From positions 19,429,001-19,493,000 of the forward strand of contig CM044311.1 in assembly GCA_024291935.2 (NCBI GenBank): a DNA stretch of 64,000 nt, in the 5' to 3' direction. Under the pieces are notes generated by a model. It saw nothing but the letters and a program-made list of their open reading frames with translations. It had not been told where the DNA came from and made no database searches. This document shows positions 44,531 to 56,031 of the stretch, in pieces; the stretch's first letter is position 1, and each line of letters starts with the position of its first letter. Origin of the DNA: Okapia johnstoni (taxonomy: Eukaryota; Chordata; Mammalia; Artiodactyla; Giraffidae). The position numbers were made by a program, and so were the translations under genes.

Positions 44531-46221
44531 CAAATATATAAATGCTAAGGTAATCTAAAACAAAGTATTACACATCAAGTAATTTCAATCTGAGAAGACT
44601 TCACAAGGTTTTCCAGAGAAATCATTTTATTTTTTTTAATTAATAAGAATATAATAAATTTGCCTCTGTGTTACAAGCAAGTCTCAGAGGTCTAGAATTA
44701 AACATTAGATATTTGGTGTAAACTTTCAGAATAGATTAGTCAGAGTGAAGGGTATTTATGGCACATTTTTGCTTTATGCTCATCATGGCATCTAAGTCTT
44801 CTTGACGTATACTGGATGCTGTGTAAATTTAGATGCTGTAGCTGCTCTAAAAATATTCTATAGTAAATGATTAGGTTGATACATTAAATATTCAATAAAG
44901 TCACAGTCATGAACTTACTGGGGATATAGAAAAATCAACGTGACTTTCTTTTCTTGGCTCCTGTTTTGACTTTGCATTTTAAAATTAGATTTCACTCAAT
45001 GCCTTCCAAATTGGTAACTTGAAACATATGCTGCCTTCATCAACTACATTTTGTTTTTACTCACCTTTTTTTTTTAATGGGATACATCCAAAAGGAAAAT
45101 TACTTGAATTGAAGGGGAAGACATATTTGGCATTTTTTTCTTGTGGGCAAGATATCAGAAGCCAGATAATTATAAATGATTGATCTTACCCCTTTTGGAA
45201 TCTAAAAAGCACATGGACTTTGTCATGAGATAGCTGAAAGCAGCTTTTTTTTTTTTTGACAACACAAGTTATTTCAAACAAATCAAATAGCAAATTATAA
45301 AGTTTTAATGTTTTGGGGTATTACATATAGTTTCCAGTGAGTACATTTGAAAATGCACCATTTCAATATAAACTTTTTAGAAACATACGTATACATCTAC
45401 TCTCTAGAAACATACACATACATGCATATGTATATGTGTATATATGCACTAGAACTCTCTCCATGATAACAACAATATCAGAAAGAAACAAACTGGGAAC
45501 AAATAAAAAAAAAAAAAAAAAAACAAGAAACAAACCTAAACCACTGTAAGAAATATGTGGGTCACTAGCCCAGAGAACCAAATCTGTTTTTCTGAAGTGT
45601 TTTTCAAAAAGAGACATCTAATATGTGATGAAAAAGTTGACTTTGGAAATTTGAAACCTCTGAGAACTGGAGAAATCATCATGAATGGAAGCTGGAGTTT
45701 GCAGAGTAGTTTTGGAATGAGGCTATTCACGCATCCAACATAGATGGAGACTAAAAACCAAGACCACCTTGTCATCAAAGCAACAATTTACTACAGGAAA
45801 TTCTTATCTTGAAACATCAGACTGATAACCAGTAAATAACATTACCACTTTAGGAAATGTTTGTTAACCAAATTATTCAAACATACAACTTACTTATCTG
45901 GGAAAAGAACTGTCCTTTTAAGACAATAGTTTATCATCAAAACTTAGTCAAGACATTTAACTCACCATGTCCAGGAAATCTGAAACTATTTATCTTGTGA
46001 ATTTTCCTAAATCTAACTACTTGTCTACCTTAAAAAACTTGCCTTAACTTACTCAAAGCCATGTCCCCAAATCTTGTAAATTTCTTATCTTAAATTTCCC
46101 CTCTAGAAAAACTATTGGCTGGTCTCAAGGTGGAAACTTCTCTCTCTCTCTCTCATAAATTTAATGAATTTAACTTGGCTCAACCATCATGTTTTTGTCA
46201 TGGTCTTTTGTGTCTGTGCCT
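44531..46221. other. Unassigned AT-rich sequence
   Basis: About 1.7 kb. It contains T runs at 45,068 and 45,246, an A run at about 45,506-45,523 and a (TC)n at 46,139-46,155. Overlapping frames at 45,337-45,778 have no domain and no codon bias. Confidence 0.5.
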
Positions 46222-46425
46222 GTGTGTGTGTGTTCAGTCATCAGGTCCCATCCAATGCTTTGTGGCCCCATGAGCTGTAGCCCACCAGGTTCCTCTGTCC
46301 ATGGAATTTTCCCAGCAAGAGAATTGTCATTTCCTACTCCAGGGGACCTTCCCAACCCAGGGACTGAACCCATGTCTCTTGTGTCTCTTGCACTGACAGG
46401 TGGATTCTTTACTACAGCACCACTT
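46222..46425 (-). mobile_element. Bov-tA SINE, antisense
   Basis: A GT-repeat run leads into 'gttcagtcatcaggtcccat' and ends 'ggtggattctttactacagc'. The final head bases are missing. Confidence 0.9.
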
Positions 46426-46849
46426 TTAAAGAAAATTAAAATAAACAGTAATTGATTATCAGGATAGGTAAATCAAAAGTTAGATAGTTTTCAGATATTG
46501 ATGTGATGAGACATTATAAAAACCACAAATTCAAACAGTAATAAACTTACTGCTATAATAAAAATTAATTTGAAGAGTTTAGGTTATGTTTTTCTGATTT
46601 TGAAAGTCTTATATCCAATAATGTTTATACTTCCATGCAAGTCTTGCTATTCTCTGTCAGGGGTGTTGGAGAATCTGTGTTATATCAAAATTCTTCCTTT
46701 TTTCTTCTTTCCTTCCAGTATTTTATGATTGTGTTTTATTCCTTATGAGTCCTTGTTATTGGCATCATTGGGTCTCCCAAAGTAGCCTTTAGCCCAGTGA
46801 AAGACTATTTATTCAAAGTGTGCGTCTCCTTTATATATTTATATTGCTG
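46426..46849. other. Unassigned sequence
   Basis: About 420 bases between two antisense SINEs. Nothing recognised. Confidence 0.45.
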
Positions 46850-47072
46850 TTGTGCTTGCTCAGTCGTGTCTGAACTCTGTGACCCCATATCTGCAACCCC
46901 GTGGACTATAGCCTGCCAGGTTCCTCTGTCCATGGAATTCTCCAGGCAAGAATACTTTAGCAGATTACCATTTCCTTCTCCAAGGGACCTTTGCAACCCA
47001 GGGATTGAACCCCTGTATCCTGTGTCCCCTGCATTGGCAGGCAGATTCTTTTCCGATGCCACTTGGGAAGCC
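46850..47072 (-). mobile_element. Bov-tA SINE, antisense
   Basis: 'cttgctcagtcgtgtctgaa' to 'gatgccacttgggaagcc'. A short internal doubling ('gaccccatatctgcaacccc') enlarges it. Confidence 0.92.
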
Positions 47073-47639
47073 ATTCAGATGTTTATATCTATTGGCAAAT
47101 ACTCTGGGCATTTTATAATTAAATCATATCATTGGTGATGGAAAGTCTATATTTATGAATAAGTGTGAAAGACCTATTGCTCCCCAGCTATTTTTGTTCA
47201 CACTATAAGTGAACAAAAAATTGAAAGGATTGACAAACTTTAAGAGGATTGTACCTATAAAATGTGTAGTAAGGTCTTCTTTGCACTTGTTCCAGAATGA
47301 TATTTGAAATGATAACTGCTTGAAATATGATTGTTGTAAGAAATTTAATGCATTATTGATTATTTTATTGAAGATAAAAATGAGATATTATGCTAAGGTG
47401 ACATAAATGCCTCATTAACATAAAGGGATCTGTTTTTGTTAGCCTGGCAATTTACAACATCGTGTTTCCATCATTGATAATAGGCATCCAGGAGCAGGAA
47501 CAACTGCTTCTCAGATTTGGAAAAGTAAATTTAGAGTCAGAAAAAGAGGAATATCAAAAGCTATCATTATTTTAGGAACTAATAATAGAGAATAGAAAAT
47601 GTAGTTGAAGGCAGAGGCTCTCGGAAATGACTAGGTGGA
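47073..47639. other. Unassigned sequence with a short perfect hairpin
   Basis: Inverted repeat tttttgttcac (47,191-47,201) and gtgaacaaaaa (47,209-47,219) with a 7-base loop. No gene or repeat identified around it. Confidence 0.6.
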
Positions 47640-47800
47640 TTGGAGACTGTCCCCAGGGCCACCTCGGAAGGCCTGTGCTGAAGAGTTATGTGAGAGAAAG
47701 AGCCTGGGTCACTGAGTCACCCCTTGAGGTGAGCTACCCCTTTCCTGGAATACTTGAACAGTGACAAACTGACTCCATATAAAATCCATGAAATTGTGAC
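47640..47800 (+). mobile_element. Possible old LTR piece
   Basis: 'agagcctgggtcactgagtc' and 'cctttcctggaatacttga' resemble the same type of old LTR as proposed at 33.5 kb. Short and uncertain. Confidence 0.3.
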
Positions 47801-47934
47801 TTTGCCATTTCCAATTGATTTCTCTCCTGAATTGCTATAATTGAAATCCAGGTCTCTTAGTTAATATCTTTGGAAACATCCTTCACTTTTCTGCCCCTGC
47901 CTGACTGCTTTGACCAAACAGAGAAGAGAGAGAA

Positions 47935-48278
47935 AATCTCAGATTATAATCATATTTGGAGATAAGGTCTTTGAAAAGATGATAAAATGAGGCCTTTAGG
48001 GTGGGGCCTTTATCTGATATTACTGGTGTCCTTAACAGAAGAGGAAATTTGGATATACAAGAAGACACTAGAAATACCTATGCTACAAGAGACGGCCATA
48101 TGTGGACACAGCAAGAAAGCAGTCTTTTCGAAGCCGAAGAGAGAGGCCTCAGAAGATTATAAAACCTGTCAATATCTTGATCCTGAACTTCTAGCCTCCA
48201 GAACTATAAGGAAAGAAATTTCTGTTAAATCCTCCAGTCTGTGGTGTTTTGTTACGGCCACACTAACAAATGAATAGA
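47935..48278 (+). mobile_element. MaLR/MLT-type LTR
   Basis: 'atatttggagataaggtctt', 'actggtgtccttaacagaag', 'gacacagcaagaaagcagtc', 'cttctagcctccagaactat' and 'tctgtggtgttttgttacgg' follow the sense consensus to near its end. The plus frame 47,987-48,277 is derived from it. Confidence 0.88.
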
Positions 48279-48473
48279 TAAGACATTGCTGAAATTTTTC
48301 CTATCATTACCAAAGCTGATCATATAGTTTTACTTCAAATAATTGAAGAAAATGTTTCCCAACTTAATTAGAAACTCCACTATTCACATTTGCCTAGGGT
48401 TCAGGGTTTCCAAGTTTTATCACTCAGAAGTATTTTGTATTTTTGCTCCATTAATATTGGGTATCATCATTAT
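48279..48473. other. Short unassigned spacer
   Basis: About 195 AT-rich bases between a MaLR LTR and an antisense SINE. Confidence 0.4.
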
Positions 48474-48677
48474 GTGTGCACATGTGCTCAGGTGTGTCTG
48501 ACTCTTTGCAACCTCATGGACTGTAGCCTGCTAGGCACCTCTGTCCACGGGATTTCCCAAGCAAGAATACTGTAGTGGGTTGGCATTTCCTTCTTCAGGG
48601 CATCTTCCCAACTCAGGGATTGAACCTGAATCTCATTGGCAGGTTGATTCTTTACCATTGGTATCACCTGGGAAGCC
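48474..48677 (-). mobile_element. Bov-tA SINE, antisense
   Basis: 'gctcaggtgtgtctgactct' to 'gtatcacctgggaagccc'. Good preservation. Confidence 0.93.
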
Positions 48678-48699
48678 CTAGCTCAATCTTAAAAATAAT

Positions 48700-48984
48700 C
48701 AACCCTGAATATCCATTGGAATGACTGATGCTGAAGCTGAAACTCCAATACTTTGACCACCTGATGCCAAGGGCTGACTCATTGGAAAAGACCCTGATGC
48801 TGGGAAGGATTGAGGGCAGAAGGAGAAGAGGGAAACAGAGGATGAGATGGCTGGATGGCATCACTGATTCAACAGACATGAATTTGAGCAAACTCTGGAA
48901 GACAGTGAAGGACAGGGAAGCCTGGCGTGCTGCAGTCCATGAGGTCACAAAGAGTCATACATGACTTAGAAGTGGAACAGCAAC
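48700..48984 (+). mobile_element. BovB LINE, short 3' fragment
   Basis: Begins 'aatcaaccctgaatatccat' and ends 'catgacttagaagtggaaca'. The plus frame reads [23 protein letters not shown] and then [20 protein letters not shown], still open over 78 codons. Confidence 0.95.
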
Positions 48985-49751
48985 ATATAGGGTATGGTTT
49001 TCTGTAAATTTTCACAAGAACAGCAAGGTGGAAACTATAGCTTCATTTATAGTCATTCTACCAACCAAGATAATATGCTGCTCTTTAATGGTGCCTGCAC
49101 ACAGAATATTCTTCCTCCTCATGAGTCAGAAAGCGGCATATCTTTTAGCAAGCTTATTATTCAGGTGACTCTGTCTTATTTTGAAATAGCATTGTGCAAA
49201 TGTGGAGTGCAATTGTAAATCACGAATATTATCGGAGAACACTGACACCTCAAAGTATTTCCTTTTATTCATCCAAAAAAGGAAATATACAAACTTTTGC
49301 AAAAGAGAATGGGGCTGGAAATGTTTTTATCTGTGGGTTGTGTGTATATGTATGTGTGTTTGTGTTGGATGCAGGGGCGAAGTCAAAAAATGGAAAGTAT
49401 AATAAGTATAAATTTTACATGAGACCACATTGCACATGATTATCATGCAAGTTTTAATACTGACAACTATATTAGATTTTTATGAATCAAATGTTAAAAA
49501 TAATAGTAGTAAAAGTAATTGAGGTGGACTTGGCTTAAATTTAAAGAGATTTTGACTTCAGATCATTGAAGATAAATTGGGAATGGATGTTTAGAAAAAG
49601 GGAAAATCACAATATTTTACCAGTAAAAATATTTTGTATTAAGAAAAAAAGAAAAAACTAAGGAAATGTTCCACACATTTATTTTGGAAATATAATCTCT
49701 CTTTAAGTGCTACGCAGGCTAACTAAAAATATGAATGTTTTACTAGCCCAA
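48985..49751. other. Unassigned sequence
   Basis: About 770 bases with a GT-rich patch at about 49,337-49,367. Overlapping frames there are chance. Confidence 0.5.
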
Positions 49752-49990
49752 TTCTTTTAAGCCACTTTATTGAGATATGGTTGACAGAAAGCTGTTCATA
49801 TTTAATGCATATAACTTGAACAGTTTGGAGCTAAGGATACATGAAACCAAAACCTGTGCCAACCTAGTTCTTATTCCAAGAGTACATGAAGTGAATACAT
49901 TCTTTAATTCTCATATTGAAATTCTTTAATTTCATATTGAAATGCAATAGGCATCACTTTTCTTTCCACTTTCTATCCACAAAGTGTTTA
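49752..49990 (-). mobile_element. L1 LINE 3' UTR fragment, antisense
   Basis: 'cactttattgagatatggtt', 'catttaatgcatataacttg' wording and 'atgaaaccaaaacctgtgc' match antisense L1M 3' UTR ('gaaaccatcaccacaatc'). Contains a 21-22-bp direct doubling: 49,899-49,920 and 49,921-49,941. Confidence 0.7.
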
Positions 49991-50286
49991 CATGGAATTG
50001 CAGTCCCAATTAAAAAAGTCTTTAAAATAACAAATTTTGCTTCTCCTCTGGGGGTGTCTAAGCTAGCATAAGTCACAAGTGTGTACATAATACTTAGTTT
50101 TTCAGGCTCTTGAAAAAGAGAAATTCCCTCCTCACTGCACCGGCATCCTCACTTTGATTTCTCTCCTCAGCAAGATAATGGGTGAGTGCATTAAGAGGAG
50201 AGAGTATGAGAATTGACACGTGTTCATGCAAGGAATAAGTCATTACAAAAAGAATTCCAGAAAAACATTCACTTCTGCTTCATTGG

Positions 50287-50470
50287 TGCTTTCTTTGTAG
50301 CTCAGTCAGTAAAGAATCTGCCTGCAATGCAGGAGACCTGGGTTGGGAAGATCTGCTGGAGAAGGAAATGGCTACCCACTCCAGTATTCTTGCCTGGAGA
50401 ATCCATGGAGGGTATGGGCTACAGTCCATGGGGTCTGGTCGCAAGAGTCAGACACAACTAAGAAACTAAA
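50287..50470 (+). mobile_element. Bov-tA SINE nested in BovB (first of two)
   Basis: 'gctttctttgtagctcagtc' to 'cagacacaactaagaaac'. The B-box segment is deleted (goes from 'gagacctgggttggg' straight on). Confidence 0.92.
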
Positions 50471-50486
50471 CCTCCACTGAGGTACA

Positions 50487-50681
50487 CTTGCTTCCTTGGT
50501 GGCTCAGCTGGTAAAGAATCTGTCTGCAATGCAGGAGAACTGGTTTCACCCCTGGGAAGGGAAGATCCCCTGGAGAAGGGAATGGGTACCCACTTCAGTA
50601 TTCTGGCCTGGAGAATTCCATGGACTGTATAGTACATGGGGTTGCAAAGAGTTGGACACAATTGAGTGACTTTCATTTTCA
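50487..50681 (+). mobile_element. Bov-tA SINE nested in BovB (second of two)
   Basis: 'gcttccttggtggctcagct' to 'attgagtgactttcattttc'. The outer target duplication ctgcttcattgg (50,275-50,286 and 50,682-50,693) encloses both SINEs. Confidence 0.93.
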
Positions 50682-51784
50682 CTGCTTCATTGGCTGTGCT
50701 AAAGCCTTTGACTGTGTGGGACACAACGAACTGTGGAAAATTCTTGAATAGATGGGAATACCAGACCACTGTACCTGCCTCCTGAGAAATCTGTATGCAG
50801 GTCAAGAAGCAACAGTTAGAACCGGACATGGAACAACAGACTGGTTCCAAATAGGAAAAGGAGTATGTCAAGGCTGTATAGTGTCTCCCTGCTTATTTAA
50901 CTTATATGCAGAGTACATCATGAGAAGTGCCAGGCTGGATGAAGCACAAGCTGGAATCAAGATTGCTGGGAGAAATATCAACAACCTCAGATATGCAGAT
51001 GACACCACCCTCATGGCAGAAAGTGAAAAGGAACTAAAGAGCCTTTTGATGAAAGTGAAAGAGGAGAGTGAAAAAGCTGTCTTAAAACTCAATATTAAAA
51101 AAATGAAGATCATGGCATCCAGTCCCATCACTTCATGACAAATAGATTGGGAAACAATGGAAACAGTGACAGACTTTATTTTCTTGGGCTCGACACTCTC
51201 CACTGTAGATGGTGACTGCAGCCATGAAATTAAAAGACACTTGCTCCTTGGAAGAAAAGCTATGACAAACATAGACAGTGTATTAAAAAAACAGAGATAT
51301 TACTCTACCAACAAAGGTTTGTATAGTCAAGGTTATGGTTTTTCCAGTAGTCATATATGGATGTGAGAGTTGGACATTAAGAAGTCTGGGTGCTGAAGAA
51401 CTGATGCTTTTGAACTGTGGTGTTGGAGAAGACTCTTGAGAGCCCCTTGGACAGCAAGGAGATCCAACCAGTTCATCCTAAAGGAAATAAGTCCTAAATA
51501 TTCATTGGAAGGACTGATGCTGAAGCTGAATCTCCAATACTTTGATCACATGATAGGAAGAACTGACTCATTGGAAAACATTCTGCTGCTGGGAAAGATT
51601 GAAGGCAGGAAAAAAAGGAGACAACAGAGGATCAGATGGGTGGATGGCGTCATTGATTCAATGGACATGAGTTTGAGTAAACTCTGGGAGATGGTGAAGG
51701 ACAGGAAAGCCTAGTGTGCTGCAGACCATGGGGTCACAAAGAGTCAGACATGACTGAGCGACTGAACAACAACAAATCTCCACC

Positions 51785-52110
51785 ATGATAGCTTATCAAA
51801 GAGGTGGTGAGGGGTATGGCCCTCTACTAGTTTCCTTGATAATCAATGAGCCAAACTGACCTCAATTACCCCCATAACTAGCATCTCCCCCTCCCCCTGG
51901 AAGCAAAAAATGCCTGCTGATCTCCCACACGTGATGGGGTGTCACTTCAGCACCCTGCTGCAGATGTATAAGTTCACATCCATCACCCCTATGCATTAAA
52001 CCACTGATGTCTCTGTCACTGTCTCTGGGGCTCTTCAGTCTTGAAGCTGGGCAAGTACAGGCCTTGTATACCTGAAGGTACAGGTCTTCAATAAACAGTC
52101 ACGTTTTTCA
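51785..52110 (+). mobile_element. LTR-like block next to BovB tail
   Basis: Composition changes sharply to C-rich ('catctccccctccccctgg'). A TATA-like 'gtataagttc' (about 51,967) is followed by ATTAAA (about 51,995), then 'tctctgtcactgtctctggg' and AATAAA at about 52,091. This is the layout of a retroviral LTR promoter/polyadenylation region. Ends and flanking duplications were not resolved. Confidence 0.45.
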
Positions 52111-52511
52111 CTTTGGGACATTTTAGCATTCATTCTGAAAAAGGATATCTGTTTAGAGTGTTCTTTTTTCCTATCAACAGTAATTTTTATAATGTATGCT
52201 TTCACATTTCTACTGGAAACACCTATGCCTGTAAGTACAAGTATAGAACAATAAATGTTTTGAAACTGAACTTTAAAAAAACAAACAAATAATTATTGTA
52301 GTTATAGTTCTACAAAATTCAAGAAAATAAGTAAAACATATTTTAAGGCTTTCAAAATAAGCATTGAAATAAGGCAAATAAGGTAATGTGTCTAATACAT
52401 GGATACATCTTGCCCATGTTACACTTCTTTTTTTTTAATGGATAAGATAGAGGAGATGAAGGAAACTACTTCCAGAGCTACTGGAATTAGATCACCTTAG
52501 GATGAACTTTG
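52111..52511. other. Unassigned AT-rich sequence
   Basis: About 400 bases. No gene or repeat recognised. Confidence 0.45.
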
Positions 52512-52722
52512 GGCTTCCCTGGTGGCTTAGATAGTAAAGAATACTTCTGCAATGAGGGAGACCTGAATTTGAACCCTGGGTTGGGAAGATCCCCTGGAGG
52601 AGGGCATGACAACCTACTCTAGTATTCTTGCCTGGAGAATCCCCATGGACATAGGAGCCTGGTGGGCTACAGTCCATGAGATTGCAAACAGTAGACTCGA
52701 CTAAGTGACTAAGCACAGCACA
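52512..52722 (+). mobile_element. Bov-tA SINE
   Basis: 'gggcttccctggtggcttag' to 'ctcgactaagtgactaagca'. Well conserved head, with one base doubled in 'gaatccccatgg'. Confidence 0.94.
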
Positions 52723-53011
52723 ACACAGGGTGGGCTTCATGACAAAACTTTACAATAAAATATTTCTTAAGAGCCATCAGTTAATTGAGGATAAGAAGAA
52801 ATTTTGAGCCATGTACAAGATTAGGATAACTCAAACCATCTGTTCATGATCTTCTTTCTGCTGTTGATCATGATTTGAGATTAGCAAAGAGCTGGAGAGC
52901 ATGTGACCAGAGTGCTCATCAAGTTCCAGGACCTGAGGTATAAGAAAGAAAGATCTCCTCCAGTCTTTAATCATTAGCCGTACTTGTACTAATAGTCTGT
53001 CATGTGGTGTT

Positions 53012-53325
53012 ATAGTTTACATGATTGTGTCTCCTCAAAATTCCTATGCTGAAGCATTAACCCTCACCATGTGTGTTATTTCTAGGTGAGACTTTTGAGA
53101 GGTACTTAGGTTTAGATGAAGTCATGAGGGTGGAGCCAAGATGCTATGTGAAGCCACAGGAAGATGGTGGCTTTTGCTTGGCAAGCCAGGAAGAGACTCT
53201 CACCAGGAGCCCAGCCTATTGACCCATTGGTTTTGGACATTTCTGTCTCCAGAATGGTGAGAAATAAGGGTAAGTTGTTTAAGTCACCCAGTTTTGGCAT
53301 TTTGCTCCTGGTTAGAGTCTCAACA
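53012..53325 (+). mobile_element. MLT1-type MaLR LTR
   Basis: 'gtgtctcctcaaaattccta', 'tgctgaagcattaaccctca', 'atgaagtcatgagggtggag', 'gagactctcaccaggagccc' and 'gtttaagtcacccagttttg' trace MLT1 from near its start to near its end. Confidence 0.92.
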
Positions 53326-53696
53326 TGTCTGATTAGACATATGCTATTAGTTCTGTGGTATTTCAGGAAAGGGATGATTACTTTAAGATCAAATTGTGAG
53401 AGAAACCACTACAGAGGATAGATTTGGATAGATAAAGCAAAAGAACTTTCCAGAAAGAGAAGATAAGCAAGAAAATACAGAAGAGGGCATGAAAATAAAG
53501 GTGAGGTTAATTAATGGGGAGGCTACACTGATCATTCCATTCTAGGTATTTACACATTGATGGCCCCATGTACTCAGGCACTGGGCATAGAGACATTAAT
53601 TAGATACTCATCTTCCACTCAAAATTCCTTCAGTTAATTGTTCAAAATAGAACCATTGAGAAATTTTGCACATACACACATAAATTATAGTATACT
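53326..53696. other. Unassigned sequence
   Basis: About 370 bases between the MLT1 LTR and an L1 terminus. Nothing recognised. Confidence 0.45.
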
Positions 53697-53945
53697 TCCA
53701 ATGGGGAAGAGGGATAAATTAGGAGTTTTAGATGAACACACACACCACTATCTATAAAATAGATAAAAAAAAAAGGTCTTGCTGTATAACACAGGAACTA
53801 TATTCAATGTCTTGTAGTAACTTACAATGTAAAAGAATCTGGAAAAGAATAGATATAGATATGTATGTATAACTGAAGCACTTTGCTGTTCATCTGAAAT
53901 TTACACAACATTGTAAACAAATTATAATTAAGTTAAAAATGGCTA
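53697..53945 (+). mobile_element. L1 LINE 3' terminus (artiodactyl type)
   Basis: 'gagggataaattaggagttt', 'ctatctataaaatagataaa', 'tgctgtataacacaggaact', 'atgtataactgaagcacttt' and 'acacaacattgtaaacaaat' match the ruminant L1 3' end. The 5' remainder is truncated. Confidence 0.92.
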
Positions 53946-54728
53946 TTTGAAAATATATATGAAATAAATATGTAAAATACTTGTTTCAGACCTGAAAAAA
54001 TTATGGAATACTTGATAAGTTCTGAACTCAGAGAAAAAGTGTAAAATGAAATGGGAGGATGCAGGGTAAGGCAATTAACTCTCCCTGGGGAGGGAGTGGT
54101 CAGGGAAACTTACTTGGCAAAATCTTAAAGTGGGAGCATGTGTGTGGGTTGCAATGTGCAACAGGCATTGTGAATCCTTGCTGTTGAAAATGGCCCTGAG
54201 ATGTATCCTTGCACCCAGAAGTCTACTGGTTGTTGCCCATCTTCTCTCCCTGCATTTCAGAGGCTGCCCACTTTCTCACCATCTGGCACACCTGGATACT
54301 AAACATGCTCTACACTGCATGAGATATGACTTGAATTTATTTCCTTTATGTATTTCTTCCGCCAGCTTGAACTTTTGAGGATATTTTGGAAGAAACCTCT
54401 CCCTAGCCTTCATCAGAAACAAGCAAATATGACCCATTTGCCCACTCAATAATCTTTACATTTGACATATCTATTCCTTTAAAAATTTTTATTTTAAAAT
54501 GTTATACATATGAGGTAGTATATAAATATATATATACACATAACATTTGAAGATTAATACATATAAAACAAAATTACTCCTGCTTACATATTGTAAGGAA
54601 GACAACAGATTTTATTTTTTTTCAAAGAATCTAAGTTGTTCAAAGTTATATTGTATTTCCGACTTTCACAAGAACTGCTGGATTAGAAAAGACCCGTGTT
54701 ACTTTTTGGCTTATCTTAATATTCATTG
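53946..54728. other. Unassigned sequence
   Basis: About 780 bases. The frame at 54,130-54,378 is open for 82 codons with no recognisable motif. An AT microsatellite lies at about 54,524-54,541. Confidence 0.5.
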
Positions 54729-55043
54729 GGCTTCCCTGATAGCTCAGCTGGTGAAGAATCCACCTGCAATGCAGGAAACCCTGGTTCAATTCCTGGGTCA
54801 GGAAGATCCCCTGAAGAAGGGATAGGCTACCTACCCTGTATTCTTGGGCTTCCCTTGTGGCTCAGCTGGTAAAGAATCCGCCCACAATGCAGGAGACCTG
54901 GGATCGATCACTTGGTTGAGAAGATCCCCTGGAGAAGGAAAAGGCTACCCACTCTAGTATTCTGGCCTGGAGAATTCCATGGACCATATAGTCCATGGGG
55001 TCGCAGAGTCAGACACAACTGAGCGACTTTCACTACTCACTGA
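54729..55043 (+). mobile_element. Dimeric Bov-tA SINE
   Basis: The first partial unit (54,729-54,845, 'gggcttccctgatagctcag' to 'tgtattctt') abuts a full second unit (54,846-55,043, 'gggcttcccttgtggctcag' to 'ctgagcgactttcacta'). Junction and subunit order equal those of the copy at 3.4-3.7 kb. Confidence 0.92.
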
Positions 55044-55631
55044 CTCAATATTCATCATTGTCTAGTATTCAATGTGCTGCTTTTCAAATGATTTTACAGT
55101 GATTGAATTATGTCTCATGCCAAACTTCCTTCCAGGAATTGTAAGATGCATTCCTTTACAAGAGGCTTTTTTTTTCCCCCCCTGGAATGAAAGAAACATT
55201 ATGGCATTCACATTCTGTTATCTACACTGCTTATGTTTGGTTCCCAAAGATTTCTTTCTTTCCAAAGTTAGCTTTCTAAAGTTCAGCTGGAAGAAAAGAA
55301 ATTCATCTCTGATAACATTTCTGTTACTAGTTTGCTGAAGACTTAAATTTTTAAAATCGAGGTGCAAATCTTTTCCATGCATATTAACCATTTGAGGAGT
55401 AGTCAGTTCTCAGCTACAGTTTAGAAACATGACCTTGGAAGATAGAACATAATTCACCAATTATATCAGTTATAAAAAATCCACTGAGCTCATATTTTAT
55501 AACTCTTTCCACGTGAAGGACATTGTGTTATTTATTTCAACATGAAGCGACGAGGAAGACATATCTATTTTTTGAAAGTTTTTATTTAGGATAATCCAGC
55601 TAACTAGTCAAATTTCTCTTTTGAGAGACAG
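55044..55631. other. Unassigned sequence
   Basis: About 590 bases. The frame at 55,072-55,338 (88 codons) lacks known motifs. Confidence 0.5.
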
Positions 55632-55838
55632 TCGGCTTCCCAGGTGGCTCAGTGGTAAAGAATCCATCTGCCAATGCAAAAGACAGGGGTTTGATCCCTG
55701 GGTCATAAAGATTCTCTGGAGAAAGAAATGGAAAACCTTTCCAGTATTCTTGCCTGGAAAATTTCGTGGATAGAGGAGCCTGGTAGGCTATTGTCCCTGG
55801 GGTCACAAATAGTAGGACACAACTGAGCACTCATGCAC
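55632..55838 (+). mobile_element. Bov-tA SINE
   Basis: 'tcggcttcccaggtggctca' to 'aggacacaactgagcactca'. B-box 'gtttgatccc' nearly intact. Confidence 0.93.
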
Positions 55839-56031
55839 AAGCAAAAATCAAGTGGTTTCTAGACAGGGTAAGATCTATGATATTTAGTCCTGTCTAGGTT
55901 TCTATTTTCCAGTTGTATCTCCAACATCACATTCTCAACACAACCATCTTGTCCTAGAACTTGCTCATCTTCCTCTTATCATTCATTACTCGTGCACATA
56001 CTAGGTTGTTGCACTGAAGTCTGTCTGCCTT

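Larger units (their letters stand above)
50246..51772 (+). mobile_element. BovB LINE, 3' part with RT core, split by two SINEs
   Basis: Left scrap 50,246-50,286 ('gaattccagaaaaacattca', REFQKN) and right body 50,694-51,772 rejoin when the SINEs are removed. The body encodes CAKAFDCVG and, open over 128 codons from 50,752, GIPDHCTCLLRNLYAGQEA, GKGVCQGCIVSPCLFNLYAE and LRYADDTTLMAESEKE (catalytic YADD intact). A stop follows at 'cacttcatgacaaatag'; more frameshifts lie at 51,190 and 51,290. It ends in 'gagcgactgaacaacaacaa'. The endonuclease is absent. Confidence 0.96.

Noticed and set aside
45337..45778. Overlapping open frames on both strands near an A run
   Set aside because: Coding potential on both strands at once with lysine/phenylalanine runs from homopolymers points to composition, not genes.
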